In this document: piece after piece, positions 1-8,737 of the stretch
Layout of the letters: each line of letters starts with the position of its first letter
How positions within the stretch are numbered: position 1 is the first letter of the stretch
Assembly: GCA_002448395.1 (NCBI GenBank)
Contig: DJXS01000073.1
Span: 1 to 43,546 of the forward strand
Reading direction: 5' to 3'
DNA from: Lachnospiraceae bacterium UBA6998
Lineage (GTDB): Bacteria; Bacillota; Clostridia; Lachnospirales; Lachnospiraceae
DNA length: 43,546 bases
The notes under the pieces: generated by a model
Told to the model about the DNA's origin: nothing
Databases searched by the model: none
The model's input: only the letters and a program-made list of their open reading frames with translations
Translations under genes and position numbers: made by a program

Positions 1-158
1 TCAAACGGCAGTTTTTTACATTTTCCTTCGGTTTGCCGTTTTGATGCCCTTTGAGGTGCTTGAAGGGCACTCAAACGGCAGTTTTTTACATTTTCTTTCG
101 GTTTGCCGTTTTGATGCCCTTTGAGGTGCTTGAAGGGCACTCAAACGGCAGTTTTTTT
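1..158. repeat. Tandem 70-bp repeat, 2.3 visible units, each with two hairpins
   Basis: Units lie at 1-70 and 71-140, with a partial third at 141-158. The first two differ at one position (ccttcg versus ctttcg near 25 and 95). Each unit carries an inverted repeat of the AAACGGCA / TGCCGTTT type and a second one, GCCCTT...AAGGGC. The unit length is not a multiple of three and there are no spacers, so this is neither a coding repeat nor a CRISPR array. The array begins at the window edge and probably continues beyond it. It lies just past the 3' end of the B12 operon. Confidence 0.9.
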
Positions 159-170
159 TCTGACCAAACT

Positions 171-209
171 GAGCCCTTAGAGCACCCTCTAAGGGCTCTA
201 TTACAGCAA
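171..209. repeat. Palindromic element, copy 1 (GAGCCCTTAGAG stem)
   Basis: A perfect 12-bp stem, GAGCCCTTAGAG (171-182) with CTCTAAGGGCTC (187-198), encloses the four-base loop CACC and is followed by TTACAGCAA. A second copy with the same TAAGGGCTC..TTACAGCAA block lies at 15923-15970. No T-run follows on either strand, so a simple intrinsic terminator is not supported, although the element does lie 45 bp past the last gene of the operon. Confidence 0.8.
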
Positions 210-243
210 TCAATGTCCAAGGATTCTTATCTGAGTTCTTAAG

Positions 244-1638
244 CTAATTCCTGCCTCTTTCCTCTCTGAACTTCCTGCACTCCGCGACGAACGCTTCCGC
301 AAAAGCAGGGTCAGACCTGTAGTACAGGTGCGGATATCCCGCTGTGATGCGCCCCTGAACAACCATGCAGTCCCATGCTCTCCCGTCAGGCTTCACAGCT
401 CTGCATGCATTTCCGTTATTTGTGCTGTCGCTGTAGTGAAATTCATGTCCCCGGATTGTTTGTCCTGAGCCAAAATATCCCCCTTCACCGCTCACTTCCA
501 CATAACCGAATCGAACCAGTTTTTTTGTCATTCGGCTGAAGCCTTTCAGAACACCGCACATGCGGTGCTCGATTCCCTCAGAATCAACAAGTTTCTCCTG
601 CAGATATTGAAAGCCTCCGCATTCCGCGAGAATCGGCATTCCCTGTTCTGCCGCCCGGCGAATGGACGAAATCATAAAAGTGTTTGCCGCCAGTTCCCCA
701 GCTTTAAGTTCCGGATAGCCGCCCCCGATCAGGAGTCCGTCAGCTTCAGGGATTTCTCTGTCATGTAGAGGAGAAAAACGCACGATTTGTGCCCCCAGTT
801 CCTTCAGTAGTTCCAGGTTATCCTCATAGTAGAAAGAAAAAGCTTTGTCTTCCGCTAAAGCAATAGTGACCGGAGATACTTCCACCGAAGGCTTCTCCCG
901 GCTCATCTTCTCCACTTGCAGCACCGGCGCACTCTGAGCGATCTCAAGCAGAAGTTCCAGATTCAGTGTCTGATCCAGGAGATCTGCTGCGTGGTCGATC
1001 TTTTGCAGGAGGTCCGGTATCTCATCGGGCTCCACAAGCCCAAGGTGCCTGCTTTCAATGTGAAGCGCGTCGTCCACAGGAAAGCTTCCCAGTACAGGGA
1101 TCCCCGCTTCACTCTCCAGCCAGCCGGAAATTCGGTTCGCCATGGCCGGTGAGACGCGGTTCAGGAAAGCACCGCGGATCATCCGCTGCTCTCCATAGTC
1201 GGCAAATCCTTTGATCAGGGCTGCTGCCGACCGGCTCATGCCGCGCACATCGACCGCAAGCAGCACAGGTGCCTGCAGCACTGAAGCGAGATGATAAGAC
1301 GAGCCTTCCATACCGGAAGACCCTGTCCCGTCAAAATATCCCATGACGCCTTCAATGACGGCGATCTGCGCACCTTCGCATCCCGCCGCGAACGACCTGC
1401 GCACGCCGTCCTCGCCGGCAAGATACAGGTCCAGGTTCCTCGAGGGCGTTCCGAGCACCTTTTTGTGGAACATGGGGTCAATGAAATCCGGCCCGCATTT
1501 GAAAGCCGCTGCCCGGATCCCTTTTCTCTGAAAGAGGCGCAGAAGGGCACAGGTCAGGAGCGTCTTGCCGCTGCCGCTTCCCGGCGCTGCGATCAGGATC
1601 CTCGGTATTCGGATTTCTGAGGAATGGTTTTGTTTCAT
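244..1638 (-). CDS. cbiA: Cobyrinate a,c-diamide synthase CbiA
   Basis: Predicted to amidate the a and c carboxylates of (cobalt) cobyrinate, using ATP and glutamine, in the cytoplasm. The 464-residue protein has the family layout. The N-terminal dethiobiotin-synthetase-like ATPase carries the P-loop GSGSGKT near residues 20-26, followed by FKCGPDFIDP. The C-terminal class I glutamine amidotransferase domain shows GGGYPE, the nucleophile context AECGGFQYL and a late GHEFHYS histidine motif. It is the last gene of the leftward B12 operon; its ATG overlaps the stop of the upstream cbiJ-E-T fusion by 4 bp, which suggests translational coupling. The length is normal and nothing looks broken. CobB of the aerobic pathway is the same family, but the cbi-type neighbours favour CbiA. 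Confidence 0.95.
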   Translation of the reverse strand: MKQNHSSEIRIPRILIAAPGSGSGKTLLTCALLRLFQRKGIRAAAFKCGPDFIDPMFHKKVLGTPSRNLDLYLAGEDGVRRSFAAGCEGAQIAVIEGVMGYFDGTGSSGMEGSSYHLASVLQAPVLLAVDVRGMSRSAAALIKGFADYGEQRMIRGAFLNRVSPAMANRISGWLESEAGIPVLGSFPVDDALHIESRHLGLVEPDEIPDLLQKIDHAADLLDQTLNLELLLEIAQSAPVLQVEKMSREKPSVEVSPVTIALAEDKAFSFYYEDNLELLKELGAQIVRFSPLHDREIPEADGLLIGGGYPELKAGELAANTFMISSIRRAAEQGMPILAECGGFQYLQEKLVDSEGIEHRMCGVLKGFSRMTKKLVRFGYVEVSGEGGYFGSGQTIRGHEFHYSDSTNNGNACRAVKPDGRAWDCMVVQGRITAGYPHLYYRSDPAFAEAFVAECRKFREERGRN

Positions 1639-3695
1639 TCAGCTTTTCCCTCAAAGTCGATCAGATAGATCGGATTCAGAGCTTTCATCATGTGATAGCT
1701 GCCCATTTTATGCGCCCGGGTCACCGCGATCTGGCGGACCTGCGGCTCCGTGACGGGAAGTTCCCCAAGAGCCTGCAATGTCTGCGAAAGCGTCTCCAGT
1801 GTCACACAAGTCACCACTACGCGAACAGCCGGATTCTTATCCAGCACTGTCTTCAGGATTTCAGGCATAGCGTGCCCGCTTCCACCGATGAAGACATGGG
1901 TGGGAGCAGGAAGTTCCTGCAGCCCTTCGGGTGCTTCCGCCTCGATGACGGATACATTCGGAAGGCAGTATTTTGACAGATTCGCGCGCAGGAGCGCGGC
2001 CGCTTCCGGCTTTTTCTCGATCGCATAAACTTTCGCGTCGGGACATAGGCGGGATGCCTCCACGCTGACGGAACCCGTCCCGGCTCCGATGTCGTAGAGC
2101 ACGGATTTCCGGGTCAGGCGCAGGCGGCTCAGGGCAATCACGCGCACCTCCTCCTTGGTCATGGGGACCTCCGCGCGCGCAAACGCCTCGTCCTCCATGC
2201 CGGGTGTGACCGGGCAGGCGTCCGCCGCCGGATTCTCCAGGTAGAGGATGTACAGACCGCGCTTGTCCAGACTCTCAAGCTGCTCCAAAGAGACAAATCC
2301 TGTCTCTGCTGAGTCCTGGGACAGATTGAAACCGTAACCGATCCGAATCTCCTGAGGCAAAACATCGTTTGCCACGGCCTCCTTCAGGAGCTCCGCAGTG
2401 CTGTGAACGCCGCCAAGCCCCGACACAAGCAGGAAGACTTTGCGCTCCCTGCGCAGATGGCCGACGACATCCCGCTCTCTTCCGTGGGTGCTCAGGATGA
2501 CCGCGTCCTCCCAGGTCACCTGTAAGGCTGCCGCAAGCACTGCCACCGATGAGATACCGGGCAGATAGCGGAAGCGTACAGGCTCCGCCTCTTCTTCGAG
2601 TGCAGCGCGAAGCTGCGCCGCCCCGCTGTAAAGGCCTGTGTCGCCGGACAGAAGGACCGCCGCGCGCCGCAATTCCTGATGCTCCTTCATGTAAGGGAGG
2701 ACCTGATGCGCTTTATAAAAAGGCTGGCTGAGCTTGCCGGCTCTCAGGAGGCCGGTCTCCTTCGCCCGCGCGATGACCGACGGAGCGCCGAATACGACAT
2801 CTGCGCCTTCCACGGCCTCTCTGGCTTCCTCCGTCAGATGGCGCGCGTCGCCGGGGCCTGCCGCGACCATGATATATTCCCGCTCCGGCTGCGCCAGCGC
2901 GCGGACTCCTGTGATCTTCGCAAGTCGCTCCAAAACTTCTTCAAAGGACAGAAGGTCGCTGTCTTTTGACCCTTTTTCCGGATTGCGGACAACTACTACC
3001 GGGATCCCGACTTCCTTTGCGGCTGCGACCTTCTCGTCAAATCCGCCGACTTTGCCGCTCTCTTTGGTGAGTACTGCTCTCGCCCCAGTCTGCAATAGAA
3101 TGTCCACGTTGAGTTCCTGTGTGAAAGGACCCTGCATGGCGATCAGGTGCCCGGCGGGAATCCCGCACTCCATGCAGATTCTCAGACTCTCTACCGATGG
3201 CAGCACACGCACATACAGCCTCTCGGGCTCTCCGATCTCTTCGGCCAGAAGAGGCAGGTCTTTGCTCCCTGTCGTAAGAAACAGGTTGCCGGGTATGCTG
3301 CGCAGGATCTTCGCTGCCTCCTGCATCGAAGCCGCTTCATAAATTCCAAAGCCGCCATCAGGCAGTTCCCCTTCCGTGTCCCTTGCAAGGCGCAGATAAG
3401 GGACTTTCGTCTCCTCGCAGGCTTTTCTGATCTGCGCCGAGACCTCCGTCGCAAAAGGATGCGTCGCATCAACGACGCAGGTATAGCCCTCCTCGCGGAT
3501 CAGAAACTCCATCTGCTCTTCCGTGAGCCTTCCCTGCAGGACACTCCGTCCTTTTCCCGGTCCGAGGATCTGCGCTCCGTATTCCGTCGCCACACTCACC
3601 GTGCAGCGCACTCCTGCATCTGCAAGATGCTCCGCCAGCTCGCGGCCCTCTGTTGTCCCTGCAAAGATAAGAATCTCTGTGCCAAATTCACTCAT
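1635..3695 (-). CDS. cbiJET: Trifunctional CbiJ-CbiE-CbiT fusion (precorrin-6A reductase / precorrin-6Y methyltransferase / decarboxylating methyltransferase)
   Basis: One 686-residue reading frame carries three corrin-ring enzymes. Residues about 7-265 are CbiJ/CobK, the precorrin-6A reductase (AGTTEGRE at 12-19, DATHPFA at 76-82). Residues about 274-490 are CbiE, a tetrapyrrole methylase (AAGPGD at 278-283, GDTGLYSG at 351-358). Residues about 509-686 are CbiT, the C15 methyltransferase/decarboxylase, with the SAM-binding DIGAGTG at 535-541. CbiE-CbiT fusions are known as CobL; adding the reductase at the N terminus makes three nearly consecutive steps one polypeptide. A Shine-Dalgarno AGGAGC lies just upstream of the ATG, 13 bp after the cbiG-H stop. 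The stop overlaps the start of cbiA. Confidence 0.93.
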   Translation of the reverse strand: MSEFGTEILIFAGTTEGRELAEHLADAGVRCTVSVATEYGAQILGPGKGRSVLQGRLTEEQMEFLIREEGYTCVVDATHPFATEVSAQIRKACEETKVPYLRLARDTEGELPDGGFGIYEAASMQEAAKILRSIPGNLFLTTGSKDLPLLAEEIGEPERLYVRVLPSVESLRICMECGIPAGHLIAMQGPFTQELNVDILLQTGARAVLTKESGKVGGFDEKVAAAKEVGIPVVVVRNPEKGSKDSDLLSFEEVLERLAKITGVRALAQPEREYIMVAAGPGDARHLTEEAREAVEGADVVFGAPSVIARAKETGLLRAGKLSQPFYKAHQVLPYMKEHQELRRAAVLLSGDTGLYSGAAQLRAALEEEAEPVRFRYLPGISSVAVLAAALQVTWEDAVILSTHGRERDVVGHLRRERKVFLLVSGLGGVHSTAELLKEAVANDVLPQEIRIGYGFNLSQDSAETGFVSLEQLESLDKRGLYILYLENPAADACPVTPGMEDEAFARAEVPMTKEEVRVIALSRLRLTRKSVLYDIGAGTGSVSVEASRLCPDAKVYAIEKKPEAAALLRANLSKYCLPNVSVIEAEAPEGLQELPAPTHVFIGGSGHAMPEILKTVLDKNPAVRVVVTCVTLETLSQTLQALGELPVTEPQVRQIAVTRAHKMGSYHMMKALNPIYLIDFEGKAE

Positions 3696-3708
3696 TGTCT
3701 GCTCCTTC

Positions 3709-5565
3709 TTACTTTTCCGATCTGTATCCGCGCGGCGTCACCATTCTGTTGCCCAGCCGCTTTGTGCTGCTGTTTCCGATAAAAACTGTCGAAAACATGT
3801 CTGTCTCAGCATCCGTCAGTTCCCCGAGTGTCATCACTCTGGTCTTTTCGCCCTCTCTGCCGATTCTGTCCGCGATCCCGCAGATCCGGCTCTGAGGCAC
3901 GTGCTCCGCGAGAATCTGAGCCGCTCTGTGCAGATGCTCTTTCCGACCCTTGCTCGACGGGTTGTACAGGACGATGCACAGATCCGCCACCGCTGCGGCC
4001 CTTAATCTTTTTTCAATCTTTTCCCACGGCGTCAGTCTGTCGCTGAGACTGATCACGGCAAAATCGTGCACCAGCGGAGCTCCCAGAAGAGCCGCGCCGC
4101 TGAGCGCCGCCGTCACACCGCTTATGATCTCGATGTCGATGTCCATCCCGCAAGACCTGTCGTCTTCCTTCTCATTCCCGGCAAGTTCCAGCACAAGGCC
4201 GGCCATACCGTAAACGCCCGGGTCGCCGCTGCAGATCAGGGCAACAGTATGCCCCGCCTTCACCTCTTCGATCGCCATCCTGCAGCGCGCCTCTTCTCCG
4301 GTCATCGGCGTTGTGAGATATCTCTTGTCAGGATAATACGGTTTTACCAGGTCGTTGTAGACTGAATAGCCGATGATCGTATCGCTGTTCTCGAGGGCCG
4401 CCGCAGCCTGCCCGGTCATCCCTTCGGGGTTTCCGGGGCCGATCCCCACGACAAATAAGTGTCCTTTGGGATCATTTCTCCGGGAGCTGTCCTCCGGTTT
4501 CCAGTACAGTTCCACCGGCTTCATCCCAACGCAGATGGTCATCCCGTCCTTTGCGGTCTTTCCTCTGAGAATCTTCCCGGCGCCCGCAGACACCGCTGCT
4601 CTCTCACACACATTTCCTGTGCCGACATGCTCTCTGACCCTGTCAGATTCGGCAAAAGTCCAGTTCTCCAGCTCAGCCTTTTCCAGCTCCTCAGCACTGA
4701 AGGTCAGCAGCGGAACGCCGAAATCAGCGGCTAAGGATATCAGGCCCAGTTCCTCTTTTTTGACATCGATGCTTGCGACCGCACAGACTGCTTCCCGGCA
4801 AAGGCCGAGTTCCTGCAGAGCTTCTTCCACATAGTCTCGGAGTTCTTCATAAGACTTGCCTTTTCGGCAGCCAACGCCCAGAATGACACAACGCGGGATG
4901 AGTCTTAAAGGAGTGTTCGCTTTATCTGAAGATTCTGCCTCAGGCGTGATCAGAGCCGCGTTTGTTCCTTGCAGGCTCTCCAACTGCTCATCCGACAGAT
5001 CATATACCTTCAATTCAGCCGGAATCCCGTCCTCATATCGGATTACATCCGCATATTTGCTCGGAATAATCACACTCGCTTCTCTCTCTTCAAGAAGGGA
5101 TGCGGTGAAGCGGCCCGCCTTCTTCAGGTCACTGATCAGAAGCTGGTTATCCTTAGCAAAGAGATCCACAGCAAATACCCCGTTCACATCGGTCGCCGTT
5201 GTCAGCACGGCTTTCCCTTTTGTGCACTCCGCGATCTTCCGCGCCCACTCATTGGCTCCGCCCAGGTGCCCTGCCAGAATCGGAATTACATTTTCCCCTT
5301 TTTCGTCAATGACGATCACTGCCGGATCCGTATCCTTGCTGCCAATGTGCGGTGCGATCGCGCGGACTGCGATCCCGCATGCTCCGATATAGACCAGGAC
5401 ATTCCCTTTTCGAAAATGCTCCGCAGTCCACTCTTTGCAGCAGCCTTTGCCGGATTTGTATGTGACACTCGCTTCCGGCGCCAGTTCGCGCGTTAACTTA
5501 TCCGCCAGAGCCGCGCCGGCCTGCGTGAAATACAGAATGTGAACCTGAACTTTTCCTGCATCCAT
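3709..5565 (-). CDS. cbiGH: Bifunctional CbiG-CbiH fusion (cobalt-precorrin-5A hydrolase / precorrin-3B C17-methyltransferase)
   Basis: The 618-residue protein has CbiG at residues about 7-355 and CbiH/CobJ at about 368-618. CbiG opens the delta-lactone of cobalt-precorrin-5A and releases acetaldehyde; its motifs GACGIAVRAIAP (61-72), LAGHLGGAN (97-105) and the C-terminal GVGCRKG (230-236) are all visible. CbiH methylates C17 and drives ring contraction; it shows GIGPGNPEGMT (374-384), CSGDPGVYGMA and the VTAALSGAALLGAPL segment of tetrapyrrole methylases. The two activities bracket the CbiF step, encoded upstream in the same operon. The start is 12 bp downstream of the cbiB stop. CbiG-CbiH fusions occur in other Firmicutes; no catalytic motif looks missing. 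Confidence 0.93.
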   Translation of the reverse strand: MDAGKVQVHILYFTQAGAALADKLTRELAPEASVTYKSGKGCCKEWTAEHFRKGNVLVYIGACGIAVRAIAPHIGSKDTDPAVIVIDEKGENVIPILAGHLGGANEWARKIAECTKGKAVLTTATDVNGVFAVDLFAKDNQLLISDLKKAGRFTASLLEEREASVIIPSKYADVIRYEDGIPAELKVYDLSDEQLESLQGTNAALITPEAESSDKANTPLRLIPRCVILGVGCRKGKSYEELRDYVEEALQELGLCREAVCAVASIDVKKEELGLISLAADFGVPLLTFSAEELEKAELENWTFAESDRVREHVGTGNVCERAAVSAGAGKILRGKTAKDGMTICVGMKPVELYWKPEDSSRRNDPKGHLFVVGIGPGNPEGMTGQAAAALENSDTIIGYSVYNDLVKPYYPDKRYLTTPMTGEEARCRMAIEEVKAGHTVALICSGDPGVYGMAGLVLELAGNEKEDDRSCGMDIDIEIISGVTAALSGAALLGAPLVHDFAVISLSDRLTPWEKIEKRLRAAAVADLCIVLYNPSSKGRKEHLHRAAQILAEHVPQSRICGIADRIGREGEKTRVMTLGELTDAETDMFSTVFIGNSSTKRLGNRMVTPRGYRSEK

Positions 5566-5577
5566 TTTTCTCTCCGT

Positions 5578-6570
5578 TTATTCCGTCCGGGGAAATTCCC
5601 CCAAGAAAGCAGCTCCCGCAAGCACAACAGCCGCCAGTCCAAGCCCCAGCCCTGACGCCGTATACATGAGCCTGCACACCCGGGGAATGTCTTCCGCTTC
5701 GATCTCCCTGCAAGGGTCTCCAATGGTCGGTTTGTGCACAAGCAGACCTCCGTAGACCGCGTCGCCCGCCAGCTGCACGCCCAGTGCGCCTGCCACGGCA
5801 CTCTCCGACTGCGCGGAATTGGGGCTCTTGTGAGCATACCGGTCGCGGCAGAAAATCCGCCATGCACCCGCCGCATCCATGCCGGTCAGGCCGGCCGCCG
5901 CCACCAGCAATAGGCCGCTCAGGCGCGCGGGAATAAAGCCCGCCACATCGTCCAGGCGAGCCGCCGCCGTGCCAAAATACTGATATCTCTCATTCTTGTA
6001 ACCAAGCATGGAATCCATTGTATTGATCGCCTTGTAAGCCATGCCGCCGACCGCTCCTCCGAGCGCGAGGTAGAACAGCGGCGCAATGACGCCGTCCGCC
6101 GTGTTCTCTGCCACAGTCTCCACAGCTGCACGGATGACGCCTTCGCGGTCCAGGTTCTCCGTGTCCCGTCCCACGATCATAGAGACCGCGCGGCGAGCCT
6201 TGGGAAGGCTCCCGTCGACCGCCGTCAGCGCTTCATACACTTCCATCGCCGAATCGCGAAGACTTCTTGCCGCCAGAGCATAGCAGCACAAAATCGACTC
6301 CGCGGCAATGCCTGCCGCAGGGTGTAGCCCATAAAGTCTTATGAGCAGTCCCCATGTGATCCGGATCGTCGTCGAGAGCACGAACACAGCTACCACCAGA
6401 CCCTTGAACCGCAGTACCGCTGCCGAATCTTCCTCTCTGCGCAGGAGTTTTTCCAACGCCGAGATCAGCGCCCCCATAAGGCGCACCGGATGCGGCATCC
6501 AGTGCGGATCCCCGATCAGGCAGTCCAGCCCGGCCCCTATCAAAATACTGATCAGCCTGTAACGAATCAT
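5578..6570 (-). CDS. cbiB: Adenosylcobinamide-phosphate synthase CbiB (membrane protein)
   Basis: Attaches aminopropanol (or its phosphate) to adenosylcobyric acid at the membrane. The 330-residue protein begins MIRYRLISILIGAGLDCLIG and carries the family motifs LDCLIGDPHWMPHPVRLMG, TENLDREGVIRAAVETVAEN and YKAINTMDSMLGYKNERY, with several hydrophobic segments. An in-frame extension reaches 6675, but it would overlap the upstream gene by about 100 bp; the ATG at 6570 has a GAGGG ribosome site and is the family start, so I use it. The upstream cobT-fusion stop lies only 7 bp away. Length and motifs are normal. Confidence 0.94.
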   Translation of the reverse strand: MIRYRLISILIGAGLDCLIGDPHWMPHPVRLMGALISALEKLLRREEDSAAVLRFKGLVVAVFVLSTTIRITWGLLIRLYGLHPAAGIAAESILCCYALAARSLRDSAMEVYEALTAVDGSLPKARRAVSMIVGRDTENLDREGVIRAAVETVAENTADGVIAPLFYLALGGAVGGMAYKAINTMDSMLGYKNERYQYFGTAAARLDDVAGFIPARLSGLLLVAAAGLTGMDAAGAWRIFCRDRYAHKSPNSAQSESAVAGALGVQLAGDAVYGGLLVHKPTIGDPCREIEAEDIPRVCRLMYTASGLGLGLAAVVLAGAAFLGEFPRTE

Positions 6571-6577
6571 AAAACCC

Positions 6578-8734
6578 TCATTCCAGTTCTTTCTTTTCCG
6601 CTTCCCGGATCTCTTCCAGATAGCTGTCGTCGATTCCGGCTTTCTCAAAGGTCGCCATCCTCTCCAGGATCGCACAGGCCGCCTCCATCACCGCAAAGGA
6701 CATCGTGCAGCCGCTGCCCTCCCCGAGCCGCATGTCCAGCTTGAACCACGGTTCGATCCCGAGCGCTTCCATTGCTGCCATGTAACCTGGCTCCACAGAC
6801 TGATGAGACGGGAAAAGGTAATCCCTGCACGCCGGACACATCCTCACGGCGCACAGCGCGGCTGCAGCAGAGATCACGCCGTCAATAACTGCCGGAATTC
6901 CATATTTTGCGCATCCGAGAAAGACGCCGCACATGGCTGCGAGATCAAATCCGCCTACTTTGGCCAGGACATCCAGCGGATCAGCCGCGTCCGGCCTGTT
7001 GATTTCTATTGCTCTCTGGACACACTGCACTTTGCGGAGATAGGCCTGCTGCGTAATGCCCCCTCCAAAGCCGGTTACCTTGGCCGGTTCCGCGCCTGTG
7101 AGAACAGAGATGACCGCCGCTGAAGTCGTGGTATTGCCGATTCCCATCTCGCCGACGCCGACAATGTCCACATGCTCTTTGGAGGCTTGCCCGGCCAGGC
7201 TGACCCCTGTCATGACCGCTTTTTCGGCCTCTTCCATCGTCATGGCGGGTCCTTTGACGATATTGTCTGTGCCGCATCTGATCCTGCGGTTCAGAATCTG
7301 TGCGCACTCATAAGGTGTGGCGATCCCCATATCCACCACTTGCACTTCATCTCCGCGCTGCGCGGCGATGGAAGACATTCCCGTGAGTCCTTTTGTCATG
7401 TTCACAGCCTGTCTGGCCGTCACTTCCCGCGGTGCGCTGGAGACATTTTCATCCACTACGCCGTTGTCAGCGCACAGGACAATGATCCGCCTCTTTGCGG
7501 CGCGCGGACGGCGCCTCTTTTGGATCGCAGCCATGCGGGCGGCTGTGGTCTCTATTTTGCCAAGGCTGCCGGGAGGCATAGCGAGTCTCGAGAGGTCGCC
7601 GCGAACAAGGTCCAGAATTTCCCCCGAAGGGCTTTGAATTTCGGTGATCACCTGCTGAAGGGAAGAAGCAGCAGGCTGTATATCCGTGGCGGCTGCGGCA
7701 GTTTCCGACGCCGCTCTGTTTCTCGCCCGCAGCTTCTCCATGATCCTCTCATAGTTCTCCCTGCGATGCGGCACAAGACAGCCGGTGCAGTCCTTAACGC
7801 CATTCCGCGTCAGGCGGTAATTCCCGCCGCAGTCCGGTCCCATAGCATAGAGCGGACAGTAGCAGAATAGGCAATTGAAATTTTCAGGATCAGCCCCTTT
7901 GTGGCAGGGGAAATACTTGCAGCTGCGATTGGTGAAGAAAGTGTGGTCCGACACTGCATCAGAGCCGCAGAGTCTGCTCTTAGTCTCCCTGAAGAGCTTT
8001 TCGTACATCTCCTCCGGCATTCCGAACAGATCCCTGATCCGATCCTGGCCTAGAACTTCCTTCGGGCTTCCGCACCAGACGTCCTGCCCCTCCTGCACGC
8101 ACAGAATCCTGTCGCTGACTTCCAGGGCCAGGTCGATCTCGTGCAGAGACATCAAAACAGTGTGCCCCTCCCGTGCGAGATCCTTCAGTGTCTCCATAAG
8201 CTCTGTTCTGTAACGAAGGTCCAGATAGGAAGTGGGCTCATCGAGAAGGAGGACCGGCGTATCCTGGGCGATGGCTCTCGCCACAAGGACGCGCTGCTTC
8301 TGCCCGTCGCTGATCGCGTTAAAGTCGCGCTCTGAGAGCTCCGTCACCTTCATGCGGGCCATTGCCTCTTCCACGATCTCTTTGTCCCGCGGCTGCAGAA
8401 TACCCATCCTCCCTGTGTAGGGATAGCGGCCCGCCGAGACCACTTCGCGGCAGGTCATATATTCCGGGCGGATGTGCTCCGTAAGGACAACAGCCATCTT
8501 CCTGGCTCTTTCAGCCGCGCTGCACTTCCCAATGTCCTCTCCCTGCATGACAACACTGCCTCCCAGGAGCACAAGCTGCCCGCTTATGCTCTTAAGAAGC
8601 GTCGATTTTCCGGCGCCGTTGGGTCCGATCACAGACAGGATCTCGCCGCGGAGGATCTCCAGATCTATATTTTGCAAAACTACTCTGTCCGGGTATCCCA
8701 CAGAGAGCCCGCGCAGAGACAGGAAGTTTTCCAT
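6578..8734 (-). CDS. btuD-cobT: ABC-transporter ATPase (BtuD-like) :: Cys-rich domain :: CobT fusion
   Basis: A 718-residue three-part protein. Residues 1-245 are an iron/B12-type ABC ATPase: Walker A GPNGAGKST (37-45), signature ISDGQ (141-145), Walker B VLLLDE (161-166) and H-loop His198. Residues about 256-325 hold Cys256, 272, 277, 288, 291, 293, 302, 316 and 319, resembling the cysteine-rich small domain family found near cobalamin genes and likely metal-binding. Residues about 365-718 are CobT, nicotinate-nucleotide:dimethylbenzimidazole phosphoribosyltransferase, with PPGSLGKIE (387-395), GEMGIGNTTT and the acidic catalytic segment GEGSGCTMSF. CobT activates the lower ligand, while the ATPase would power corrinoid uptake through the permease encoded 3 bp upstream. 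The ATG at 8734 has an AGAGGT site. All three parts look intact. Confidence 0.92.
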   Translation of the reverse strand: MENFLSLRGLSVGYPDRVVLQNIDLEILRGEILSVIGPNGAGKSTLLKSISGQLVLLGGSVVMQGEDIGKCSAAERARKMAVVLTEHIRPEYMTCREVVSAGRYPYTGRMGILQPRDKEIVEEAMARMKVTELSERDFNAISDGQKQRVLVARAIAQDTPVLLLDEPTSYLDLRYRTELMETLKDLAREGHTVLMSLHEIDLALEVSDRILCVQEGQDVWCGSPKEVLGQDRIRDLFGMPEEMYEKLFRETKSRLCGSDAVSDHTFFTNRSCKYFPCHKGADPENFNCLFCYCPLYAMGPDCGGNYRLTRNGVKDCTGCLVPHRRENYERIMEKLRARNRAASETAAAATDIQPAASSLQQVITEIQSPSGEILDLVRGDLSRLAMPPGSLGKIETTAARMAAIQKRRRPRAAKRRIIVLCADNGVVDENVSSAPREVTARQAVNMTKGLTGMSSIAAQRGDEVQVVDMGIATPYECAQILNRRIRCGTDNIVKGPAMTMEEAEKAVMTGVSLAGQASKEHVDIVGVGEMGIGNTTTSAAVISVLTGAEPAKVTGFGGGITQQAYLRKVQCVQRAIEINRPDAADPLDVLAKVGGFDLAAMCGVFLGCAKYGIPAVIDGVISAAAALCAVRMCPACRDYLFPSHQSVEPGYMAAMEALGIEPWFKLDMRLGEGSGCTMSFAVMEAACAILERMATFEKAGIDDSYLEEIREAEKKELE

Positions 8735-8737
8735 TAG

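Noticed and set aside
1..158. CRISPR array
   Set aside because: The 70-bp units are directly adjacent with no unique spacers and no cas gene in the window.
171..198. Terminator of the B12 operon
   Set aside because: The hairpin is strong but no T-run follows on the minus strand, so I list it as a repeat element.
16..213. Short frames on either strand across the tandem repeats
   Set aside because: The repeat period of 70 bp breaks the frame, and no ribosome site is seen.
5578..6675. Longer CbiB starting at 6675
   Set aside because: It would overlap the CobT end by about 100 bp, and the additional residues do not resemble the family; the ATG at 6570 has a ribosome site.
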